Source: Pogonophryne albipinna (taxonomy: Eukaryota; Chordata; Actinopteri; Perciformes; Artedidraconidae). From it: a stretch of DNA of 64,000 nucleotides. Made by a program: the position numbers and the translations under genes. The notes under the pieces were generated by a model. The model was not told the origin of the DNA, ran no database searches, and saw only the letters and a list, made by a program, of their open reading frames with translations. The stretch covers positions 124,001 to 188,000 of the forward strand of contig JAPTMU010000287.1 of NCBI GenBank assembly GCA_028583405.1, written 5' to 3'. This document shows positions 1-10,149 of this stretch, one piece after another; the stretch's first letter is position 1; each line of letters opens with the position of its first letter.

Positions 1-310
1 TAACAGGAAGTCACTCAAGTGTCACAAAGTAATTTAGCCTATGGGTAGGTCAAAAATCTAATGGGTGCTGGCCATTGGCCTAATCATATCACCTGTGTTG
101 GCTTTATGTTTTTGGTCAAACATGTGTTTGTTTCACATTTGCATTGATGTAATCAATAATTTTTCTAATTTAATTTAATAAAAATAATAATAATAAATAA
201 AAATAAAAAAAACGAAAAAATAAAAACATATATTTCTTGGGGGTGCTTAGGGGGTGCTTTGGCAATCCTGGGGGGTGCTTCAGCACCCCCTAGCTCCCCC
301 CTGGCGCCGC
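1..310. repeat. AT-rich DNA and a GGGGGTGCT repeat end
   Basis: Positions 170-235 are A-rich with AATAAT repeats. Positions 240-315 repeat GGGGGTGCT and pass into CAGCACCCCC and GGCGCCGCCCCTG, a self-complementary arrangement. It looks like the end of an interspersed DNA element, but only one end is here and the family was not identified. Confidence 0.35.
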
Positions 311-369
311 CCCTGCTCCACGACTTCCCTCCTCTGATAAATGAAATGTATTATTGTTATTATCCCAAC

Positions 370-542
370 CTGAAGCTGACTTCACAGCGGGTCTCTGCTC
401 GGGTCCTCCCCGCTGAAGGCACCCTGGAGGCGGGGTGAGGGGGCGGGACCCTCCGCTGATCCACTGGAGCTCCGGAGGAGGGAAAGTTAGGAGGAGAGGA
501 GAGGAGCAGCGGACTGCATGAGCCTCAGGAGCGACAAGGGAG
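370..542 (+). promoter_or_regulatory. loxl2: Probable loxl2 promoter and 5' non-coding exon
   Basis: A GC-rich patch stands out in otherwise AT-rich sequence. It has a GC box (GGGGGCGGGAC, about 438-448) and purine-rich sequence typical of a 5' UTR, and it ends at a strong donor, GAG|GTAAGA (exon end 542). The next plausible acceptor on this strand is the one before the signal-peptide exon at 4312. An ATG at 518-520 would splice in frame with the loxl2 start, adding 12 residues, but it has T at -3, a weak context. This is inference: transcription start and exon were not confirmed. A chance GC-rich segment is the alternative. Confidence 0.4.
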
Positions 543-2600
543 GTAAGATTCACCACGTTTGAGTAGAAAACAAGCGAAAAATCAACTGTTTGAACGGATT
601 TGTTGAGAAATACTGTGTCTGATGGACAGGTAGGAAGTTTGAAAAGTCGTGCGATGTTCCTTCATGGTGTTTGAGAGGCTTCATCATGCTCCTATAATAA
701 GTCGTAAATGATCAAATATGAGCTGGAATGATTGAAACAGGCTTTTTATTAACAACGTGCATTGCATGTGTGTACCACATGTCTGTAGGCGTTATTAACC
801 AATTGTCAGAAGATTATTGGTCATCAACAGTCCTGGTTTTAATCATCAGAAAATGTGTTAAGCAGAAATGGAAAACATGTCATGCATCTCCAATGTGAGA
901 TTTAGCTGTTTTTGATCATATATTAAGTACATTTTGGAGACTACATTTAAAGAATGTTCTTTGGCCCTGTAACTGGTAAAGAGCTTTTTTTGTATTCCAT
1001 TGCAATTAATGGACTAAACAATCCTTAGATCAAGAAACACTGACAAGTTCCATGGATAAAATCAATGTGAATCCATATAAAACTCTTAATGTCTGTGTCA
1101 TCAGGTTTCAAGGAAGGTAAAAAATTGCTTTTGTGTCTAAAAAACATTAAAACCGCTTCATTGGAGACATAAAGTCAAAGCCTGCCCTGAAGCAGAGACC
1201 CTAAAATCTGCCTCTTGCTTGAGAAGCGATCCAGTATATCCGGATATTTCCCCCCAAACGCAATAGATTTAGCCCTCTTTCAAACCTCTGAATGTCAGTG
1301 CGTGATGTAAGGAAGGTCAAAAGGGCTTTTGTCTGCAACTCATCATGGAAACCAGACAGTCCCTCCTCCCGCTGGAGGGCGAAAGCTGTGGTGAAAAGGA
1401 GTTTTACAAGAAAGTAGAAGTACTCAGATTGAAATGGACCCAAAAACGACCTGATTCAGAAGATGGTTTTGTAGAATAAAGTACAATCAACTTTTTGCAA
1501 AAAATGTTCTTTTAGACAAAAAGACGGCATCGTTGACCTTCTTTAGAGCCTGGTGACACAGAAACTAAGAGATGTATTAAGATACACATGGATGCAACCC
1601 ATAGAAGTAGTCAGTGTTTCTCAAAGGCAGATTTTAGCGTCTCAGTTTCAGGGAAGTCTTCCATGAAGCCAGATCTCCATCAAAGCCATTTTTGACCTTC
1701 CTTAGAGCATGATGACACTGGTGATAATAGTTTATAGATTAAATAGCGTCTTAATGGTCTAATTTGTACTTAAATACCCTAATGAGCGTTATATCTCCCG
1801 TTCAGAAACGTCTCAGTGTTTCTTAGCAAATGTCAGATTTTAGGGTCTGTGGTTCGGGGACGTCTTTCATTTGACGTCTTCTATAAGTGTGAAAGCTGCT
1901 TTTATAAGACACAGAAGCCTTGATGGTATTGATATAAGGAGTTTTATATATAAATTAAATAGAGTTTCATCCTCAGGATTTGTTCAAAAACATCCGAATT
2001 GGCTGGATTTCCTGAGAAAAAAGGCAGCACAGGCTTCAGTATTTAGGGAACGTTGTTGGAATCATGTTTCATTTTCAATGCAAAGAACAACCGTTTATTC
2101 CTCCGTTTGATTACATGTTGCTTCGTCCAGTCCTCTTTTTGTCTTTTAAATCTTTATTGTCACATTGTACATTAACACGCTGGTTTCAACAACATACCAA
2201 TCATGTAACAAAAGGCCAGCAAGGCAATGCAAGAGAAAAGGCTAGGGATATGTCTTCATGTTGTTATAGTCTTGATGAAACATGTAACTATTAGCTATTG
2301 TTCCAGTCAAATGTCTTTGTTTTGAGTCTTGTATAGAGGCCATTTGTTCCACTTTCTGTTGAGTTGCGTTTCTTGCTATCTCATTGTATGTCTCATCCAG
2401 TCCTCAATCATGAAAGGATATTTTGTGTTTGGAGCCTGAGCTGCTGACGGTGTTTCTGCAGTGACAGCCGCTCTCTGATTGGACGGACACATTGTGAGCA
2501 GGCTTCATGAAATCTGCTGGTTCTGTAACTCTGTTTCCAGCTCTGTTGTGTAACCACTGCCACGTTTATACAAAGAGGAGAGGAGACGCTGGAGGAGATC
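543..2600. other. Proposed 5' intron of loxl2, no gene seen
   Basis: AT-rich sequence with no convincing exon. A motif built on CAGATTTTAGGGTCT appears three times: inverted near 1188-1217, and direct near 1624-1658 and 1843-1870. It is often near a CCTTCNTTAGAGC motif, so old internal duplications are likely. Short open frames here do not resemble known proteins. Confidence 0.5.
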
Positions 2601-2624
2601 TGCCAGATGTCTTGACCCGGAAAG

Positions 2625-2735
2625 ATCTCAAGATTTCAAGGCTTTTATTGTCATTTGTACACAGCTACAGTGTAGATATATGTCAATGAAAATCTTAGGC
2701 TCCTCCAACAGTGCAACACAATCAAACAGATGCAA
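2625..2735. repeat. Interspersed fish repeat, copy 1
   Basis: The stretch with TTCAAGGCTTTTATTGTCAT, a TACAGTGTAGATAT motif and GGCTCCTCCAACAG is shared with 4870-4965. Two such copies at unrelated spots mark an interspersed element, probably the 3' end of a retroposon. The family was not named. Confidence 0.6.
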
Positions 2736-3185
2736 AAGTGCACTTGGAATGTGATATATTAGATAAATAATGTACTAAGTTGCAGCCAGAAGAAAGTTAT
2801 GGATGTTCTTTCAAAGTTCAGGTGGTTAACAATCTTATGGCCCGTGGGATCAAACCCAACATCTAGACATCCTAACATTTGATGGGTCATTGAACCACAG
2901 CTGTTTCAATGAATGTGAGATGTCTTCATATCCTCTCTTCCCACACTGAGCTTGGATTATATCAGAGTGTGAGTTACTGTTGGTCTGTAGAGGAAGCGTG
3001 TGTGGGAGTCTGGCATTACGTCATCTTTCCAGCTCTGTTTTCAGGAGGGTTTTCTGAACTTATCTCACAGAATAATCTGCTCCTCAACACCGTTATGCAA
3101 ACATCTTTGACCTTAAATACTATAATATAAGTCCAAGCATTGGTTTTGAGTTTTTTCCATTTGCTAAACCTTTAGAGCAGACGAG

Positions 3186-3260
3186 ACTAAATGTACTTTA
3201 TTGACCTGGGAAATTGATTCGTCACCGCACTTCATGAATAGAAAATCATGAAAAATAAAT
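3186..3260. repeat. LINE 3'-end-like fragment
   Basis: ACTTTATTGACCTGGGAAAT resembles the ACTTTATTGATCCC-type tail common at the 3' ends of fish L2/CR1-like LINEs. A related stretch is at 58314-58360. AT-rich simple sequence follows. Confidence 0.4.
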
Positions 3261-3574
3261 AAAAACAGTAAATATATACATATCTATACCTCTATAGAAT
3301 ACACCACATATATCTATCTTATATTAATCAAATATTGGTAATTGAAACCAGGGTTTAGTCTGCACCGGGTAAGAGGAGCGCTGCGCCCTCAAACCAAAAT
3401 GCAGATTTTCTCCGTAAAATGTTAAAGTGATGCCAGAAAACAATATGTTCGTCAGAAACTGTATAATTCCTATCAAACAGAGCGTCAGACGGCAGAGACA
3501 GCTTTACGGAGCTCCGACATCACATTGTTGTAAAGGGTGATTTGACGCAATGCCGTACCAACACACACTAAGGT

Positions 3575-4260
3575 CATGTGGAAGTGCGGTGGAACCAACG
3601 AAGCATACGTTGAATAGGCCTAGATTCAAGATTCTTAGTTAACAAGAACTACTTTGTTCTTTTGGGTCAATAAAAGCCCAGTTTCCTTTAAAGAACTCCT
3701 GATTCCTTGTTTCCTCACTGCTTGGTCCTTGACAATAACCAACGTGAAAAAACCAACATTTGAATGTAATGATTTACAAGTGTTATTACTTAAATACAGT
3801 TCAGGGTTAGAAACTGTTTCTTTGTGAAGTAAAGACTGATAAAGCTGGCAGTTATCGCACTTACGCTCTCACCAGAAGTACCACAACACTTGTGGAAGTG
3901 CGTTAGAGCCGGCGAAGCATACGTTGAATAGGCCTCGATATGTTTGGGTAAAAAAAAAAAAAGTGCCTTCAAAGAACTCCTGATTCCTTGTTGTCTCACT
4001 GCTTGGTCGAGGGGTCCCTTATGAGGGATGAGGGGATGAGGGGATGAAGGGATGAGGGATGAGGGATGAGGGGATGAGGGATGAAGGGATGAAGGGATGA
4101 GGGATGAAGGGATGAAGGGATGAGGGATGAAGGGATGAGGGATGAGGGATGAAGGGATGAGGGATGAAGGGATGAGGGGATGAGGGGATGAGGGATGAGG
4201 GGATGAGGGATGAAGGGATGAGGGGATGAGGGATGACAATAACCAACGTAATAAACCCAA
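3575..4260. repeat. Duplicated element interrupted by a minisatellite
   Basis: A segment with GAAGCATACGTTGAATAGGCC, then AAAGAACTCCTGATTCCTTG, CTCACTGCTTGGTC and GACAATAACCAACG occurs at about 3578-3770 and again at about 3890-4262. In the second copy the GGGATGA minisatellite sits between GCTTGGTC and GACAATAACC. The AATAAA-like centre suggests LTR or retroposon fragments; this is not proven. Confidence 0.5.
4015..4236. repeat. GGGATGAG/GGGATGAAG minisatellite
   Basis: Units of GGGATGA followed by G, GG or AG repeat without break for about 220 bp and end 75 bp before the acceptor of the first coding exon. Long open frames on the minus strand here (Ser-His-Pro-rich) are products of the repeat, not genes. 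Confidence 0.95.
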
Positions 4261-4322
4261 CATTTTAAATGAATGATTTCTTCGCTGCTTGTGTCTCTTC
4301 CTCCTCATTAGTTCCAACCAAA

Positions 4323-4656
4323 ATGCTGCCCCCCTGCTGTGTTGTGTTGGTGCTGCTGTTGGATCTGACCCTCGCTCAGTACGAGCACCTGGGCTACCCT
4401 CCAGGTTACCCCGACCCGGAGCAGGAGCAGTACAGCGCCCCCCAACTGAGGCCCGACACCCCCAGGATCCAGCTCCGACTGTCGGGAGACAAGAGGAAAC
4501 ACAACGAGGGCCGCGTGGAGGTCTACTACAACAACGAGTGGGGCACGGTGTGTGACGACGACTTCAACAGCCACTCGGCCCAGGTGGTGTGCAGAGAGCT
4601 GGGATACCTGGAGGCCGTCTCATGGGCCCCGGCGTCCAAGTATGGGAAAGGAACAG
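4323..4656 (+). CDS. loxl2: Lysyl oxidase-like 2, first coding exon (signal peptide, first part of SRCR 1)
   Basis: LOXL2 is a secreted copper-dependent amine oxidase that oxidises peptidyl lysine to cross-link collagen and elastin. Its family layout is four SRCR domains and a C-terminal catalytic domain. This exon follows a clear acceptor (pyrimidine tract CTCTTCCTCCTCATTAG, exon from 4312). The ATG at 4323 has AAA before it, a good context, and opens a hydrophobic signal peptide ending near LTLAQ (residues 15-19). A Pro/Tyr/Gln-rich linker follows (20-48), then SRCR 1 from residue 49, with KRKHNEGRVEVYY, WGTVCDDDF (C77) and VVCRELGY (C90). The exon ends in phase 1 at a GTGGGG donor (4657). 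The KRKH and RVEVYY wording fits LOXL2 better than LOXL3 or LOXL4. Whether it is the fish a or b copy cannot be told here. Confidence 0.93.
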
Positions 4657-4696
4657 GTGGGGAAACACGTTGGTCTAATAAGAATTACATAATGGT

Positions 4697-4793
4697 ATCG
4701 GCACATCTTCGGCACATCATCGGCACATCATCGGCACATCATCGGCACATCTTCGGCACATCTTCGGCACATCATCGGCACATCTTCGGCACA
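4697..4793. repeat. 11-bp tandem repeat in coding intron 1
   Basis: About nine copies of CGGCACATCAT or CGGCACATCTT start 40 bp after the donor of the first coding exon. Confidence 0.93.
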
Positions 4794-4869
4794 CACAGAT
4801 ATTCTTTAAAAATAACCAGAAATCTTTATTCTAATACATTTTAATTTGATGTATTTTTAACTCAAATGC

Positions 4870-5000
4870 CTTATTCAAGATTCAAGGCTTTCATTGTCAT
4901 ACGTACGTAACTACAGTGTAGATATGACAGGCTCCTCCAACAGAGCAACACAATACAACAGATAAAGCAGTAAATAAAGTAAACTAGAATATAATAGAAA
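4870..5000. repeat. Interspersed fish repeat, copy 2
   Basis: Shares TTCAAGGCTTTCATTGTCAT, TACAGTGTAGATAT and GGCTCCTCCAACAG with 2625-2735. It lies within the short coding intron 1. Confidence 0.6.
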
Positions 5001-5128
5001 TAGTGCAGAATAGTCACAAGTTTTACAATATTTACAAATATTGTTTTTTTTATATTGTCTGTATTCGATGTAATAGACGAATCCCTCCCTCATAGAAGCG
5101 CTAATGAACACATCTCTTGTCCCGCCAG

Positions 5129-5304
5129 GTCCCATCTGGTTCGATAATCTCCACTGCACCGGCAAAGAGAAGACGTTAGCGCTGTGTCCGTCCAATGGGA
5201 TCGGAGTATCCGACTGCAAACACACGGAGGACGTCGGGGTGGTCTGCAGCGACAAGAGGATCCCCGGATTTAGATTCATCAACACCCTGCCCAACCACGT
5301 GGAG
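5129..5304 (+). CDS. loxl2: Lysyl oxidase-like 2, second coding exon (rest of SRCR 1)
   Basis: The exon is bounded by CCCGCCAG before 5129 and GTAAAG after 5304. Joined to the previous exon (phase 1) it reads GPIWFDNLHCTG, the standard SRCR continuation. It supplies C121, C131, C141 and C151, which with C77 and C90 make the six cysteines of a group A SRCR domain. KHTEDVGVVCSDKRIPGF closes the domain. It ends in phase 0 after NHVE (residue 170). Intron 1 of the coding part is only 472 bp. The frame stays open past the donor to a stop at 5350-5352, so read-through would truncate the protein after one SRCR domain. Confidence 0.94.
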
Positions 5305-5487
5305 GTAAAGGGCGTCTTTATGAAGCACTTCACCAGCAAGAAGTCACAATGAGTTGATATGGAGGGGGTGGTGACATATTCATGATGGTCTGTTGGGCTG
5401 GGCTGATCTAGGGACCCCAGACGATTCCTAGGGTTAGACATTTTGAAATGTACAGGAGTTAAATATGAATGGAGACAGGCAGAGGAC

Positions 5488-5620
5488 GAGGGGATGAAGG
5501 GATGAAAGGATGAAGGAAGGAAGGGATGACGTATAGGATTGAAGGGTGTAGGGAATTTGGGAAGGGAGGAATGAAGGGATGAGGGAAGGGAGGGATGTCT
5601 GGATGACGGGATGTAAGGAT
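5488..5620. repeat. Degenerate GGGATGAAGG repeat
   Basis: Imperfect GGGATGA/GGAAGG units after exon 2, the same motif as the minisatellite before the first coding exon. A further trace is at 5810-5870. Confidence 0.7.
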
Positions 5621-5621
5621 G

Positions 5622-5801
5622 GAGGCGTGTGGCGCAGTGGACTAGTGCGTTGGTGTTGGGATCAGGGGGTCACAGGTTCAAACCCCACTGCAGTCAGCAT
5701 GTCGTTGTGTCCCTGAGACACTTCACCCCAAAGTGCTCCTGTGGGGATTGTCCGCAGTGTTGAGTCTGTAAGTCGCTTTGGATAAAAGCGTCTAACAAGT
5801 A
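5622..5801 (+). mobile_element. tRNA-derived SINE
   Basis: The 5' part has a Pol III A box (TGGCGCAGTGGACTAGTGC) and a B box (GGTTCAAACCC) at tRNA-like spacing. The 3' part ends with GTAAGTCGCTTTGGATAAAA and GCGTCTAACAAG, a tail shared by many teleost SINEs. A tail-only fragment is at 49470-49525. The subfamily was not named. Confidence 0.85.
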
Positions 5802-6249
5802 ACATGTGAGGTAATGAAGGGATTCAGGGATGTGTCGTTGAAGGGGTCGATGGATGGAGGGATGAAGGTGTTTGGCTAAGTATGAGGTAGAAGGGGAACT
5901 TTATGAGTAGAAAAGAGATGGAGGGTTGGTTGAGAGAATGGAGACAAGCAATGGCCGGATATAAATAGACTACGACCTGATTAGAGATGGGGTTGAGGCG
6001 TGGCCTTGCTCCTGAACCCAGGTTAACAAATGAACTTAAGGCTTTCCACACCTTTTGTTACTTTGAGCTGTTTTTGAGACGTCTCTCTCCCTGACATTTG
6101 TCCGCTCACACCTTCTCAGCCTGCTAACCGCTGGGTTTGACGATGTGTTTTTATTGGCTTAAATAGTCTCATAACCTCTGTTCGGACTCAGTGACAGAAC
6201 TGCCTTTATATATCTGTTAACCCTTCTATGGCTTTATTGCTATTTTGTA

Positions 6250-6320
6250 ATGTATCTAGGCTTATATGTTGTGGTTTTTTAAATAAAAATGTGTTCGTAT
6301 GACTAAATAAAGAACCTTGA
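6250..6320. repeat. Retroposon 3' tail
   Basis: AATAAAGAACC followed by two TTGAACC units has the form of a LINE or SINE 3' end with a tandem tail. Only the tail is recognisable. Confidence 0.35.
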
Positions 6321-6465
6321 ACCTTGAACCATATCACACCCATATTACCGATATTAGATCTATGTTACAGTGTTTTTACATCGTTATGACAGCTATATTA
6401 CACCCATATTAGACCCATATTATACACATATTACACATTAATATGTGTGTTGGTGAACACGAATC

Positions 6466-7931
6466 AATAGATTAAATGTCGTGACTATAACACGAAATGC
6501 CGTGAGACTGGGTTGAGTTTAGCATACTCAGCCCGACTCAGCCCGGTTGTTGGCCCGGAAAGAACCTCGATTTTATGGGGCCAGAAAAAGTGTGAAATAG
6601 TACCCGCTAGCCGGTACTACGCCAAGTGGAAACGCAAACAAAAACGGGCCCCGCACGACTCGGCACACTTAAAGCGAGCTCCGCGCTGTAGTGGAAATGC
6701 GCCATTAGTGTGTGAGAGAGAGTGAAGTTAGTGTGTGAGAGAGAGTGAAGTTAGTGTGTGAGAGAGAGTGAAGTTAGTGTGTGAGAGAGAGTGAAGTTAG
6801 TGTGTGAGAGAGAGTGAAGTTAGTGTGTGAGAGAGAGTGAAGTTAGTGTGTGAGAGAGTGTGAAGTTAGTGTGTGAGAGAGAGTGAAGTTAGTGTGTGAG
6901 AGAGAGTGAAGTTAGTGTGTGAGAGAGAGTTAAGTTAGTGTGTGAGAGAGAGTGAAGTTAGTGTGTGAGAGAGAGAAGTTAGTGTGTCAGAGAGAGTGAA
7001 GTTAGTGTGTGAGAGAGAGTGAAGTTAGTGTGTGAGAGAGAGTGAAGTTAGTGTGTGAGAGAGAGAAGTTAGTGTGTCAGAGAGAGTGAAGTTAGTGTGT
7101 GAGAGAGAGTGAAGTTAGTGTGTGAGAGTCAGTGAAGTTAGTGTGTGAGAGAGAGTGAGGTTAGTGTGTGAGAGAGAGTGAAGTTAGTGTGTCAGAGAGA
7201 GTGAAGTTAGTGTGTCAGAGAGAGTGAAGTTGGTGTGTGAGAGAGAGTGAAGTTAGTGTGTGAGAGAGAGTGAAGTTAGTGTGTCAGAGAGAGTGAAGTT
7301 AGTGTGTGAGAGAGAGGGAAGTTAGTGTGTGAGAGAGAGTGAAGTTAGTGTGTGTGAGAGAGAGTGAAGTTAGTGTGTGAGAGAGAGTGAAGTTAGTGTG
7401 TGAGAGAGAGTGAAGTTAGTGTGTGAGAGTCAGTGAAGTTAGTGTGTGAGAGAGAGTGAAGTTAGTGTGTGAGAGAGAGTGAAGTTAGTGTGTGAGAGTG
7501 AGTGAATTTAGTGTGTGAGAGAGAGTGAAGTTAGTGTGTGAGAGAGAGTGAAGTTAATGTGTCAGAGAGAGTGAAGTTAGTGTGTGAGAGAGAGTGAAGT
7601 TAATGTGTCAGAGAGAGTGAAGTTAGTGTGTGAGAGAGAGTGAAGTTAGTGTGTGAGAGAGAGTGAAGTTAGTGTGTGAGAGAGAGAGTGAAGTTAGTGT
7701 GTGAGAGAGAGTGAAGTTAGTGTGTGAGAGAGAGTGAAGTTAGTGGGTGAGAGAGAGTGAAGTTAGTGTCAGAGAGAGTGAAGTTAGTGTGTGAGAGAGA
7801 GTGAAGTTAGTGTGTGAGAGTCAGTGAAGTTAGTGTGTGAGAGAGAGTGAATTTAGTGTGTCAGAGAGAGTGAAGTTAGTGTGTGAGAGAGAGTGAAGTT
7901 AGTGTGTGAGAGAGAGAGAGTGAAGTTAGTC
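6466..7931. repeat. First copy of a 1,466-bp tandem duplication
   Basis: About 245 bp of unique sequence starting TCAATAGATTAAATGTCG, followed by about 1.2 kb of 23-bp minisatellite. The same unique sequence restarts at 7931. Variant repeat units (AGAGTGTG, AGAGTTAAG, GTGTCAG) occur in the same order in both copies. The 70-residue open frame in the unique part (6513-6725) resembles no protein I know. Confidence 0.9.
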
Positions 7932-9940
7932 AATAGATTAAATGTCGTGACTATAACACGAAATGCCGTGAGACTGGGTTGAGTTTAGCATACTCAGCCC
8001 GACTCAGCCCGGTTGTTGGCCCGGAAAGAACCTCGATTTTATGGGGCCAGAAAAAGTGTGAAATAGTACCCGCTAGCCGGTACTACGCCAAGTGGAAACG
8101 CAAACAAAAACGGGCCCCGCACGACTCGGCACACTTAAAGCGAGCTCCGCGCTGTAGTGGAAATGCGCCATTAGTGTGTGAGAGAGAGTGAAGTTAGTGT
8201 GTGAGAGAGAGTGAAGTTAGTGTGTGAGAGAGAGTGAAGTTAGTGTGTGAGAGAGAGTGAAGTTAGTGTGTGAGAGAGAGTGAAGTTAGTGTGTGAGAGA
8301 GAGTGAAGTTAGTGTGTGAGAGAGTGTGAAGTTAGTGTGTGAGAGAGAGTGAAGTTAGTGTGTGAGAGAGAGTGAAGTTAGTGTGTGAGAGAGAGTTAAG
8401 TTAGTGTGTGAGAGAGAGTGAAGTTAGTGTGTGAGAGAGAGAAGTTAGTGTGTCAGAGAGAGTGAAGTTAGTGTGTGAGAGAGAGTGAAGTTAGTGTGTG
8501 AGAGAGAGTGAAGTTAGTGTGTGAGAGAGAGAAGTTAGTGTGTCAGAGAGAGTGAAGTTAGTGTGTGAGAGAGAGTGAAGTTAGTGTGTGAGAGTCAGTG
8601 AAGTTAGTGTGTGAGAGAGAGTGAGGTTAGTGTGTGAGAGAGAGTGAAGTTAGTGTGTCAGAGAGAGTGAAGTTAGTGTGTCAGAGAGAGTGAAGTTGGT
8701 GTGTGAGAGAGAGTGAAGTTAGTGTGTGAGAGAGAGTGAAGTTAGTGTGTCAGAGAGAGTGAAGTTAGTGTGTGAGAGAGAGGGAAGTTAGTGTGTGAGA
8801 GAGAGTGAAGTTAGTGTGTGTGAGAGAGAGTGAAGTTAGTGTGTGAGAGAGAGTGAAGTTAGTGTGTGAGAGAGAGTGAAGTTAGTGTGTGAGAGTCAGT
8901 GAAGTTAGTGTGTGAGAGAGAGTGAAGTTAGTGTGTGAGAGAGAGTGAAGTTAGTGTGTGAGAGTGAGTGAATTTAGTGTGTGAGAGAGAGAGTGAAGTT
9001 AGTGTGTGAGAGAGAGTGAAGTTAATGTGTCAGAGAGAGTGAAGTTAGTGTGTGAGAGAGAGTGAAGTTAATGTGTCAGAGAGAGTGAAGTTAGTGTGTG
9101 AGAGAGAGTGAAGTTAGTGTGTGAGAGAGAGTGAAGTTAGTGTGTGAGAGAGAGAGTGAAGTTAGTGTGTGAGAGAGAGTGAAGTTAGTGTGTGAGAGAG
9201 AGTGAAGTTAGTGTGTGAGAGAGAGTGAAGTTAGTGTCAGAGAGAGTGAAGTTAGTGTGTGAGAGAGAGTGAAGTTAGTGTGTGAGAGTCAGTGAAGTTA
9301 GTGTGTGAGAGAGAGTGAATTTAGTGTGTCAGAGAGAGTGAAGTTAGTGTGTGAGAGAGAGTGAAGTTAGTGTGTGAGAGAGAGAGAGTGAAGTTAGTGT
9401 GTCAGAGAGAGTGAAGTTAGTGTGTGAGAGAGAGTGAAGTTAGTGTGTGAGAGAGAGTGAAGTTAGTGTGTGAGAGAGAGTGAAGTTAGTGTGTGAGAGA
9501 GAGTGAAGTTAGTGTGTCAGAGAGAGTGAAGTTAGTGTGTGAGAGAGAGTGAAGTTAGTGTGTCAGAGAGAGTGAAGTTAGTGTGTGAGAGAGAGTGAAG
9601 TTAGTGTGTGAGAGAGTGAAGTTAGTGTGTGAGAGAGAGTGAAGTTAGTGTGAGAGAGAGAGTGAAGTTAGTGTGTGAGAGAGAGTGAAGTTAGTGTGTG
9701 AGAGAGAGTGAAGTTAGTGTGTGAGAGAGTGAAGTTAGTGTGTGAGAGAGAGTGAAGTTAGTGTGTGAGAGAGAGTGAAGTTAGTGTGTGAGAGAGAGTG
9801 AAGTTAGTGTGTGAGAGAGAGTGAAGTTAGTGTGTGAGAGAGAGTGAAGTTAGTGTGTGAGAGAGAGTAAAGTTAGTGTGTGAGAGAGTGAAGTTAGTGT
9901 GTGAGAGAGAGTGAAGTTAGTGTGTGAGAGAGAGTGAAGT
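6715..9940. repeat. 23-bp GTGAAGTTAGTGTGTGAGAG minisatellite
   Basis: The unit is GTGAAGTTAGTGTGTGAGAG plus AGA, varied by GTGTCAG, GAGTCAG and lengthened GA runs. It fills this span except for the 245-bp unique part of the second duplication copy (about 7931-8175). It stops at 9940 in ordinary sequence. Confidence 0.97.
7932..9397. repeat. Second copy of the 1,466-bp tandem duplication
   Basis: Matches 6466-7931 nearly base for base, with few differences: GGGTGAG near 7745 against GTGTGAG near 9211, and two extra bases near 8990. The identical 70-residue frame is at 7979-8191. Confidence 0.9.
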
Positions 9941-10149
9941 TAATAAGGGTTGTCAGCCCTTCCTCTCGTAACTTTCCCAGGTGTCTGTCTGGACTCGGAG
10001 CCTCTGCTGAGCGTCACTTTCTGGGCCTTCTGAGGGCTAATCTCAGAAGCTATCTGCAGGCCTCCTGGTCCACATTCCTGTGTTGTGAGCTAACAGCGCT
10101 AGCTCTGCGTCGCTCTGACCCCTCCTCCCACCCCCTGGAGAGCTGAGAC

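Noticed and set aside
3790..4317. Minus-strand Ser/His/Pro-rich protein
   Set aside because: Translation of the GGGATGA minisatellite overlapping the loxl2 exon edge.
6513..8191. Two identical 70-residue proteins
   Set aside because: They lie in a duplicated non-coding block, and identity is explained by the recent DNA duplication.
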